Positions 48,475 through 55,961 of a DNA stretch of 64,000 nucleotides are shown piece after piece. The stretch lies in the NCBI GenBank assembly GCA_918797485.1, contig CAKKNE010000004.1, positions 2,914,001 through 2,978,000 of the forward strand, read 5' to 3'. How positions within the stretch are numbered: the stretch's first letter is position 1; the number at the start of each line of letters is the position of its first letter. A program made the translations under genes and the position numbers. Origin of the DNA: Pelagomonas calceolata (lineage: Eukaryota > Sar > Pelagophyceae > Pelagomonadales > Pelagomonadaceae). The notes beneath the pieces were generated by a model, which saw only the letters and a list, made by a program, of their open reading frames with translations, was not told the origin of the DNA and searched no databases.

Positions 48475-50288
48475 TCAGAAGTTCGCCGGTGCCACGTGGT
48501 TGATCTTCGTCCCCTTGAACTCCTCTTCCTCCGTCATCGCGCCGAAGCGGTCGAAATAGACCTGCGGGGGAATCGGGTTGAAGGAGAGAAGTTGCGCCGA
48601 GAAATGACACGGGGCACGACGATGACCACGATCATGTAGCACAGCGGCAGGGCGACCATCGCGGCGAGGTCGAGATATCCCGCGACGCGCCTTGCGACGA
48701 TTTCCGACGAGTCGCTCAGCTCGTGGTCCGTGACGAGATCTTCGAGGCGCGCGCCGCCGAGGCCTTCGCCCGGGGCCTCTTCGTCGCTGCCGCCAGCTTT
48801 TGTGCCGGGTTCGGGAGCGACGGCTTTCGTCGACGGTTGGCGGCGCCTCAGGCCCGGACTGTTCGACGAGTTTGCTTCCGACATGGTGCTTTCGCTGAGG
48901 TCCTTCTGGTCGTTGGCCGCCTGGACCCTTCTTAGCACAAATGCCTTGCGTTTGCGCCGTTCGAGCTTCACAAAGGGGATGAGGATGATCCCGACGATAT
49001 ACGAGTGATAGGCCGCTAGGCCGTCCGTCTCGTAGATGTCGCCCACAAGATCGTACCAGACCGGAAGCGTTAATCGCTGTCCGTGGAGCGAGTCCAGCTT
49101 CTTTCGTAGTTTCTGTAGCTTAGCTGGTGGCAGTCCTAACTTCTTGACCGCATTCTCCACCTCTTTTTTGTCGAGATCGCCGCTTTCATCGGTGTCGGCC
49201 TTCACGAACGCGCTGACCAGCTCGTATTCCGACATCACGCCAGTCGAAGATTTCACGCCATAGAGCGATACGGATAGCACGGACACGGCGAGTGTCGTCC
49301 ACGAAAACGCGAAAGAAAGAACATATAGCAAACTAATAATCGTCATATTACCTGTCTTCGGCAGCACCTCAAACGCCACAATGTAGAGCGCTGCGCTTGT
49401 GAGCAGACACGTGATCCCGAGCGAGATGCGTTCCCCTGATTGTGGGTTTGCCACGAACGCCAGGAACCCTGCGAGCGTCGTGAGGATCATGGGCACGACG
49501 AGGCCGTAGTTATACGTCTCGCTGTGACGCCGCATTCGAAACTTGTACTTTACTATCGGGTAGGGTTCCGGACAGCACCCGTAAATGAAATCAATAGCTG
49601 CAGTTCGTACCTCCACTAAATCGAACTCGGGGTTCGGTCGGTACGAGGCAGCGAGGGTAAAAGGCGCGGGTTCGTCTCCCCCTCTAGGCTTGATGTCGAC
49701 CTGGAAGCCATGAGTTGACCAGCAACCAAATTCGAATTCACATGTCTGCTCGTCGAAGGGAAACGTGCGCGGCTTCATAGGGCAGGGTAATCTCGTCTCG
49801 ACAGGAACGGATTGCCACACGCCGCCGCTCGAGTACACGTTAGGCTGCACGCCGCCTGGTACCTGAAACACGCTTTCTACCGCCTCGTACACGATTGTGT
49901 CCGGGATCCAGATCTGTTTGTGCTCGTCGTGGCCAAAAAACGTTAACTCGGTGATACCGCCCCAATGATCCGGATTCCACGCTAATCGAGGATCCGTCCA
50001 CGAGTGCCGCCACCACGAGAAGAATCTTATCTCTTGATTCGTGGTATCGAGCTCTTGGAATTGCTGCAGCGCCAACTGAACCGAGACGAGTGCGCCGCGC
50101 TCCGAACCAAAGTGGGGTGGTTGTATCGTCATGTCGTAATTAGCGAGCAGCGCTTGTTTGAGCAGGGTCATATTACGCTGCTTGTAGCATTCCGCATTTG
50201 TGCAGGTAGTGTCGAGGGCCAGACCGACTGGGCCTGCCGCGTGGGCCAGTGGAAGCGCGACGAGGATTAGCGCTGCCCAGCCCGCCAT
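48475..50288 (-). CDS. nicotinic-receptor-like Cys-loop channel with EF-hand, paralogue 2
   Basis: Exons 50288-48621 and 48561-48475 give 584 residues, the same length as paralogue 1 at 7145-9038 and collinear with it. Signal peptide; RLAWNP; WIPDTI; Cys-loop CPMK...FPFDEQTC; loop C FIYGCCPEPYP with vicinal cysteines; Pro-containing M1; M2 GERISLGITCLLTSA with E-1', S2', T6', L9' and E20'. An EF-hand DTDESGDLDKKE sits in the M3-M4 loop, followed by M4. The two introns of paralogue 1 are absent; instead a 59-nt intron interrupts the end of M4 (VIV|YFDRFG), after which the last 28 residues resume the paralogue-1 alignment. Without that intron the frame would run into a short unrelated tail. Inferred role: ligand-gated cation channel under Ca2+ influence. 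Confidence 0.9.
48562..48620 (-). mobile_element. intron at the end of M4, possible decayed introner
   Basis: A 59-nt GT-AG intron absent from paralogue 1. On the gene strand its end reads GATTCCCCCGCAG, close to the introner end GATTTCCACACAG, and CCGTGT lies 8 nt after the donor. The segment CGCCGAGAAATGAC on the plus strand also occurs inside the full-length introners. The 8-bp flanks match poorly (GTCGTGCC against GTCTATTT). Splicing is secure from the paralogue alignment; introner origin is tentative. Confidence 0.5.
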
Positions 50289-50464
50289 GGTGGTCCTGGG
50301 ACAGCCCTTTGTAGAAGATTCTGGCACTGGCGACTGGCACTGGCACTCTGCAATTGCTCTGCACGTGAAATGCGGTGCCTCTCAAGTGGGCTGCCGCATG
50401 GGCGCGTGATCTGCGCATGGCGCCCAATAATCGGAACGTGTCCAATGTACGAAGAGATTACTGA

Positions 50465-50475
50465 TGTATATATAC
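50465..50475 (-). promoter_or_regulatory. possible TATA-like sequence
   Basis: TATATATAC in an otherwise GC-rich region, about 180 bp upstream of the paralogue-2 channel ATG. The only AT-rich tract of this kind noticed in an upstream region, so weak evidence. Confidence 0.25.
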
Positions 50476-50525
50476 TACTTCTTAGTATGTTCAACTAGAC
50501 ATGATGCGACGGTGCGAATAATCGA

Positions 50526-50990
50526 CTACGAGGCGAGCCGCTTGCGGCCCTTGAGCCGCCGCCGCTGGAGCACGCGGCGGCCGTGGCGGTCCGAGAGCCG
50601 CCGGAGGAAGCCGTGCTTGCGCTTGCGGCGGATGAGCGACGGCTGGAAGGTGCGCTTGATGGCGCGGAGCGGCGCCGGCGCCGGCGCGTCGTCGCCGGCG
50701 AGGGGCGGCGCGTCGTCCCAGTGGTGGAACGGCGGCGGCGCCGCGGCGGGCCAGCCCGCGACGACGGCCGCGTCGGGATAGGACTCGACCTCGTCAGCGG
50801 GGGCGTCGAGCCAGGCCGCGACGATGTCCTGGGCCGACCGGAGCGGCGGCGACGACGCCCGCGCGTGCGCGTGCGCGACGTCCGCGAAGGGGTTCTCGCG
50901 GTGGGCGCTCAGGATGGCGTTGTTCGTGTTGCACCGGCGCAGCGGTGCGCAGCGCACGGTGCGCAGGAGGGTTGCGACGCCGCGGCGCAT
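50526..50990 (-). CDS. mitochondrial (organellar) large-subunit ribosomal protein bL34
   Basis: From the ATG at 50990 the product has 154 residues. The last 43 are a near-complete bL34: [17 protein letters not shown], then [21 protein letters not shown]. bL34 binds 23S-type rRNA in the large subunit. The first 25 residues ([19 protein letters not shown]) are a basic, Ser/Thr-containing presequence typical of mitochondrial import; no plastid-type signal peptide is present. Between the two lies an Ala/Pro/Asp-rich linker of about 85 residues, which presumably includes the processed part. The frame remains open upstream to 51260 but that extension has no organellar features. Confidence 0.85.
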   Translation of the reverse strand: MRRGVATLLRTVRCAPLRRCNTNNAILSAHRENPFADVAHAHARASSPPLRSAQDIVAAWLDAPADEVESYPDAAVVAGWPAAAPPPFHHWDDAPPLAGDDAPAPAPLRAIKRTFQPSLIRRKRKHGFLRRLSDRHGRRVLQRRRLKGRKRLAS

Positions 50991-51269
50991 CTTGCTGTGC
51001 ACAGCTTTTTTGGTGCAGTACTTGTTCTTGCCTCTGGAGGCACGCCGCGACCAAACGCGGCGCCCCTGCAAAATACGGATGCTGCGGAGTGGCAAGAGAG
51101 CAGTCCAGTACGCGTCTGTTGCTTGGGGAGGGAGCGCGGCAGTAGCGCGGTCGTGTGCGTGAGCAGCAGATATTACGGCTTGCAGCTGCGAGGGTGGGGG
51201 AGGCAGCGACCACTCTTCCCAGCCCGCGCAGGAGATCTCCTCGGACAAGACGAGACACACAAAACGCGC

Positions 51270-51968
51270 TTATGGCGGGTCCTCCTCTTCGTCGCGGTCG
51301 AGCAGCATCCCCCACAGCGGCGCGTGGGCGCCCCGCGTCCAGACGTGTGTGTCGTCGCCCGACACGTCTCGGCGAGAGTGGAAGGATAGCCCCGCGCTCC
51401 GCAGCGTCGCCGCCGTGATGCCCGACGGGACGGGCTTGTCCGCGAACGCGACGGGCGCCCGCACGACGATGGCCCGGTCCACGAGCCCCGCGCTGAGGAA
51501 GTAGCGTGCGGTCTGCGGGCCGCCTTCGACCATGAGGTGGTTGACGCCTCGCCGATGGAGTTCCCGCAGGACGCCCGGCAGCGCGGCCGCGCCGGCGCCG
51601 TCGAGGCCGTCGTCTTTGGAAAACACCACCGTCTCCAGGCCGTCTGTGAGCAAGCCCGCGTCGGCCGGCGCACGGCCCAGCACGACGCGCAGCGGCTGCG
51701 CCGTCCGCGGCGCGAGCGGCACGCGCCGCACGGTCAGCGAAGGATCGTCTCGTGCGACCGTCGACGCGCCTACCAGCACGGCGTCGCAGTGGCGGCGCAG
51801 CCGGTGGACGGCATCCAGCGATGCCGGCGACGTGAAGCGCTCCGCCTTGTCGCCGAGGTCGTCGACGGCGCCGTTTCTATCCATGGCTAATTTCAGCGTG
51901 ACTTCGACATTCTTTTGCGGTGCTGTGAGCGCGGCGGCGGTGATGGCTAGTGCGAGTAGCGCGCGCAT
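51270..51968 (-). CDS. RibD C-terminal-type reductase (riboflavin pathway), plastid-targeted
   Basis: From the ATG at 51968 the product has 232 residues. A hydrophobic signal (RALLALAITAAAL) ends with TAPQ, an ASAFAP-like site, so plastid import is likely. The rest matches the reductase half of RibD: VTLKLAMDRNGAVDD, ERFTSPASLDAVHRLRRHCDAVLVGASTVARDDPSLTVR, PLRVVLG and NHLMVEGGPQT near the end. It reduces the ribosyl side chain of the pyrimidine intermediate using NADPH. The N-terminal deaminase domain of bifunctional RibD is absent here, so the deaminase must be encoded elsewhere. Upstream is the promoter shared with the La-motif gene. Confidence 0.85.
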   Translation of the reverse strand: MRALLALAITAAALTAPQKNVEVTLKLAMDRNGAVDDLGDKAERFTSPASLDAVHRLRRHCDAVLVGASTVARDDPSLTVRRVPLAPRTAQPLRVVLGRAPADAGLLTDGLETVVFSKDDGLDGAGAAALPGVLRELHRRGVNHLMVEGGPQTARYFLSAGLVDRAIVVRAPVAFADKPVPSGITAATLRSAGLSFHSRRDVSGDDTHVWTRGAHAPLWGMLLDRDEEEDPP

Positions 51969-52770
51969 GGGTGCTGCAGGTCTGCTGGCACACTGCACCC
52001 TGTCGACACCAAGCGCAGCCGCAGTGCTGCCGAAGTTGACCTTCGTCGTTACTGTCGGTCGTGTGCAGTTCAATGGTCGATGCCTATGTCGCATGCATCA
52101 TTCGCGTACGTCGATGCCATCGTGCGGGTTCACGCGTTTTCATCTCCGTCAGTTGCAACCACGATGGTGGAGGTACGGGATGTGAGGCGAGGATGAGTTA
52201 GACGAGCGGCGCTAGACCGTGCGGGTATCACCGTATAACGCGGCTTAGCTTGTTTGTAGGGCTCCCGCGAGGTGCATGCATCGGCTGCCTGAACATGGCT
52301 TGGGCTGCCCAGGTCATGGAGAGGAGTAAGGCAAGTTAATCGTCAGGTCATGGGCGGCGGTGCCAGCAAGCGCGCACGTGGTCGGGTTTATCGCGCGGTA
52401 CCGCTGAACGACCATATGCCCCTATGCAATGAGAGTACGTGTGTGATGCTCAGGCTCAGGCTAGTTACGTCGCGGGGTCCCCCGTACCCCTCCCGCTCCC
52501 CCCGGATGTAGGCTAGTGTGTTACAGGCCGCTAGCTAATCTTGCTTGCCGGCGGAGCCGAAGTGCATAGTCGTCTCAGCTGAAGCCAGAGTCACACTCTG
52601 AACTGAGGACTGCACCCCCGCAGCCTGCCCGTCCCTCGGGGGCTGAGCCCTTGTGTGAATTTTGCCGTGAGAACAGGGTATCCTTGCTTAGCTGATCGAG
52701 GGCGGCAGTAGCCACGTCGTAAACAAGAGGGCAGGGCATCTTGCTGCAAGCAAGCGGGATAGGATCCAAA
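51969..52770. other. long divergent intergenic region
   Basis: At 802 bp this is the longest gap in the window, between the reductase and La-motif genes. It has one CTAG-bounded motif (52513-52534) and a pyrimidine-rich tract around 52475-52505 (CCCCCGTACCCCTCCCGCTCCCCCC type). I see no tRNA, gene or transposon remnant. Confidence 0.45.
52513..52534. promoter_or_regulatory. CTAG-bounded upstream motif, copy 8
   Basis: Begins CTAGTGTGTTACA and ends GGCCGCTAG, near-identical to copies 4 and 9. About 235 bp upstream of the La-motif gene ATG. Confidence 0.55.
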
Positions 52771-54063
52771 ATGCCTGAGGATGCCCCACCCCCGCCACCG
52801 GCCGCGGACGCCGCGGAGCCGATCCCGCTCGACGAGACGGCGCTCACCGCGCTCGGGACGGTGTCGCCGCGCAAGCAAGCCACAATCCTGGCCAAGCTCG
52901 CCGCGAAGCGAGCCGAAGTCAAGAACCCGTCGGCCTACGCCGTGCGCTCCGTCGAGAACGCGAGGAGAGAGGAGGCCCGCCACGTGCCGACCGGCACCGT
53001 ATACTACGTGCCGTTCTACGCCGACCAGGCCCCGAACGAATACGCGGAACCGCCACCGGGCTTCGAGCCGCACCAAACGACGACGCAGGACGAGTGGCGC
53101 GACTGGGACGAGGCCGACGCGCGCGCGTTCGCCGCGCTCGACCCGAAAGCCGCGGCGGCGCTGCAAGCCCTCCCGCCGCCGACGGCGGCGCGCATTTTGT
53201 TGAATCTTCGGCGCCGCGGCGGCGTGCGTAATCCCTCAGCCTACGTGATGAGGGCCATCATGAACGACCGCGCGGGCCTGGATCCGCGGCGCCCGTCGCT
53301 CGGCGACATCGAGGAGGTGCCGCGCCAGCTCGCGGATCTCGCGGTCGCGGACCTCGCCTCATGTCTGGAATGTGACGACGTCGCGACGTGCCAGCGGCGG
53401 GGCGCCGTCGACGCTGCGTTGCGCGACGCGCCGGCGCGCGCCGAGGGCTGCTCGCTCGTCTTCGCGACGCCGGGTTCGGCGGCGGTCCACGCGGCGCGCT
53501 GCGCCGCGCGCTGGCGCGGGCGTCGCCCGCGGCCGGTCGTCGACGCGCCGCGGCACGTCGAGCCGCCGGCGCCAGCCGCCGGATCGCTGGTCTGCGCCGG
53601 GGCCGACTGCACGGCGGCGGACCAGGTCGCGTGTGCGCGCCGCAGCCGCGTCGCCGCGGCGCTCGCCGCTGTCGGGGCGCAGGCCGGCGCCAAGGACTGC
53701 GCGCTCGTCGCCGGGGCAGCCGCCGTGGACCCGGCCGCGCTCGCCGAGGCGCTCGCCGAGTTACCCGCGGGCGACCGCGCAGCGTTAGCCGTCGCGGATG
53801 ATGAATTAGCACGTGGCGTGGCACTCGTTCAGCAAGTACAGCACTACTTCGCGCCGGCGAACTTCGCCAAGGACACTTACCTGAAGAGCCTGATGGACCT
53901 GGAGGGCTACGTCGACCTCGCGGCGCTCGCCGCGTTCCCGCAATTAGCTGCAATGACGGCTGGCGTCGACGAGCTCGCGCGCTTCCTCACATACTCGCGC
54001 CTCACCGAGCTCGACCCCACGCGCACCAAGGTCCGGCCGCGCCCGCGCGCGGCGGCGGCCTGA
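52771..54063 (+). CDS. La-motif (LARP-like) RNA-binding protein
   Basis: 430 residues from the ATG at 52771. Near the C-terminus is a La motif: VQQVQHYFAPANFAKDTYL, then MDLEGYVDLAALAAFP and a third part ending SRLTELDP, which in LARPs binds RNA 3' ends or poly(A). No RRM follows. Two copies of a short motif, VKNPSAYAVRSVENAR (about 49-64) and VRNPSAYVMRAIMNDR (about 150-165), sit in the N-terminal half, each preceded by a helical ILxxLxxR stretch; this pattern occurs in RNA-associated proteins of protists. A Cys/Ala-rich middle region has two ADC-type Cys clusters. Role in translation or mRNA stability is inferred. Confidence 0.78.
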   Translation: MPEDAPPPPPAADAAEPIPLDETALTALGTVSPRKQATILAKLAAKRAEVKNPSAYAVRSVENARREEARHVPTGTVYYVPFYADQAPNEYAEPPPGFEPHQTTTQDEWRDWDEADARAFAALDPKAAAALQALPPPTAARILLNLRRRGGVRNPSAYVMRAIMNDRAGLDPRRPSLGDIEEVPRQLADLAVADLASCLECDDVATCQRRGAVDAALRDAPARAEGCSLVFATPGSAAVHAARCAARWRGRRPRPVVDAPRHVEPPAPAAGSLVCAGADCTAADQVACARRSRVAAALAAVGAQAGAKDCALVAGAAAVDPAALAEALAELPAGDRAALAVADDELARGVALVQQVQHYFAPANFAKDTYLKSLMDLEGYVDLAALAAFPQLAAMTAGVDELARFLTYSRLTELDPTRTKVRPRPRAAAA

Positions 54064-54332
54064 AATCGCATCGCTCATCGTCCATCGAATTGTCTATCGC
54101 ACGCGCGTCGTATCTGCGCATCTGTCGTCGTCGTTTTCCTGTCGTCCTGTCGTCGTCTAAGCATCGTTGCCTGTAATTGAAAGAGACGATTAGGGATATT
54201 TACACACGTTATCTGGATGATACAATGAGCACAACGTCGAGGCGACACGTGGGCACGTTGGTCCGATAGTTCGATGGGATAAGATAGGGTCGATGTTCGA
54301 TCGATGTTCAGTCGATGGAGTTGTCGATGGAG

Positions 54333-55646
54333 TCAGCGGCTCGACACCGCCGGCCGGTCGAGCTCGGCGACGCAGACGTCGCGGTGGCGCCCGCCGAGCG
54401 CGAACATGAGCTCGTGCCAGAGCGTCTGCGCGCGATCGGCATGCCTCGCGGCGGCGAGCGTGACGGTGTCCGCGCAGGCGACGGAGTCGTGCACGCCGGC
54501 GGCGACGTGGCGGGACAGTTCGCCGGGCGCCCACTCGTAGCGGCCGACGAAGAAGGCGAAGTCGTCGGCCTCGGCCTCGCCGCTCGCGACCAACTTCGCC
54601 GCCGCCGCTGCACCGCCAACAAATACGCCGCAGCCCGGCGCGAGCTCGCGGGCGCCGGGGAGGCCGGCGACGCCGTGGACCACGACGGCGCCGCCGGTAC
54701 CCGCGCGAGCTGCGTCGCCGCGCCGGCCCGCGAAGACGGCCACGCGATTTCCGAACGCGCGGTCGAAAGACTCGAGCCCCACCTCGTCGCCGTTCTTCGC
54801 GAGCGCGGCGCAGAGTGACGCGCTGAGCTCGCGGCTGCCCTCGAGGCGCGCGTCGACGCCGCGACCGAGCGCCACGCCGGAGCTGCCCCGCGCGTCGTCG
54901 TGGGTCAGAAGCAAGACGACTTCGTGCCTCGCGTCCAGACAGCGGCGGTGCGCGTCGAGGAAGGCGACGTCCTCGCGCTCGAGTCTGCGCGGGTCCGCGG
55001 ACCCGACGGCGACGACGCGGCGCAACCGGTGCCGCAAATAGCGCTGCGCGTCGCGGTAGCGGCGTTTGTTCAGGCATGCGGGGGGCTCGCCGCAAATTCG
55101 GGCCACCTCCCTCGCCGGCACGCAGAACTCGCGCGCCGCAGCCATCTCGCGCCGCGTCCGCTGGCGCCGGCCGTGCGCGCCGACCAGCGCTGCCCAGGGC
55201 AGGTCGTCGCGCAGGAGCTGTGTCTCGAATGAGCTGCGGAGCAGCAGGCCGCCGGCCTCGGCGCGCGGCGTTGCGTGTGCCCAGCCCCCGACACGCGCGG
55301 CCGCCCATTTTTCTGCGCGCCCGCGAGCGGCGCCGTCGCTCTCGCCCGTCGTCGCGAGGCCTACGGCGCAGAGCCGCGCGCGGACGTCGCGCCATTCGCT
55401 ATTCGGCGCCTCATGCGATGGTGCGTGCGCGGGTGGCTCCAACTCCCAATCGTCGTCGTCGTCGTCAGCGGAGAGCGGCCGCGCCGCGCGCGCGGCGGCT
55501 CGCGCTGCCATCTCGAACGCCTCGTCCTCGTCGACTGCCGCGCGTGCCACAGTCCTCCCGAGCCGCCACGGGCCCGCGCCGCCGGGCCGCAGGGCGCTGC
55601 CTGCGTGCAGCAGGGCCACGACGAGGCCCAGCGCGCGGGGCGGCAT
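54333..55646 (-). CDS. UPF0301/AlgH (DUF179) family protein, plastid-targeted
   Basis: 437 residues. Signal-peptide-like start (ALGLVVALLHAGSAL), with ALRPGG after it suggesting plastid targeting. The C-terminal half carries the YqgE/AlgH signature: GGAVVVHGVAGL, then GVFVGGAAAAAKLVASGEAEADDFAFFVGRYEWAPGELS and LWHELMFALGG. The middle region has a Cys-containing conserved block (FCVPAREVARICGEPPACLNKRRYRDAQRYLRHRLRR) of unknown meaning. Plants and algae have plastid members of this family; its biochemical role is unsettled. The competing minus-strand frame at 54190-55395 is Arg-rich and is a shadow. Confidence 0.8.
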   Translation of the reverse strand: MPPRALGLVVALLHAGSALRPGGAGPWRLGRTVARAAVDEDEAFEMAARAAARAARPLSADDDDDDWELEPPAHAPSHEAPNSEWRDVRARLCAVGLATTGESDGAARGRAEKWAAARVGGWAHATPRAEAGGLLLRSSFETQLLRDDLPWAALVGAHGRRQRTRREMAAAREFCVPAREVARICGEPPACLNKRRYRDAQRYLRHRLRRVVAVGSADPRRLEREDVAFLDAHRRCLDARHEVVLLLTHDDARGSSGVALGRGVDARLEGSRELSASLCAALAKNGDEVGLESFDRAFGNRVAVFAGRRGDAARAGTGGAVVVHGVAGLPGARELAPGCGVFVGGAAAAAKLVASGEAEADDFAFFVGRYEWAPGELSRHVAAGVHDSVACADTVTLAAARHADRAQTLWHELMFALGGRHRDVCVAELDRPAVSSR

Positions 55647-55961
55647 CCCTGCGGCTTCTCTCTGCTACCCACAGCACAGCCTGTCCTTCAGTAGTGTCCA
55701 ACGCCCATGCACTGCCTTCACCCTTTGTTCGCCTTGACCACTGTCTTGAGCTAAATGAGTACTCTACACTCTGCTAAGTTGGCCCCACACGGCGCTCTAA
55801 GCGCTATCAGCTACGGACACCGCACGCCGTCAAGTGCTTTTGCTGGGATGCCTAGTGTCTTACTGGCCGCTAGCGATTTCCTAAACGCGGCGTACACGCT
55901 GCACGGCTCCGCACAGCACGGGTTTTGCTCGGAGATATACAAAGACTACAATCAAAAATTC
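55647..55961. other. intergenic region
   Basis: A 315-bp gap between the UPF0301 start and the end of the secreted-protein gene, containing the CTAG-bounded motif at 55852. Nothing else recognised. Confidence 0.4.
55852..55873. promoter_or_regulatory. CTAG-bounded upstream motif, copy 9
   Basis: Begins CTAGTGTCTTACT and ends GGCCGCTAG; about 205 bp upstream of the UPF0301 gene ATG. Confidence 0.55.

Noticed and set aside
48534-48620. Alternative C-terminus of channel paralogue 2 (read-through into VPRVISRRN...)
   Set aside because: Removing a 59-nt intron gives a tail matching paralogue 1 and the same total length, which is far more convincing.
54064-54332. Possible RNA gene in the TCGTC-rich stretch
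   Set aside because: Simple TCGTCGT-type low complexity between convergent genes; no tRNA arms or conserved boxes recognised.
54190-55395. Minus-strand frame of 401 codons overlapping the UPF0301 gene
   Set aside because: Extremely Arg-rich without domain features; it is a shifted frame of the gene at 54333-55646, which carries recognisable family motifs.
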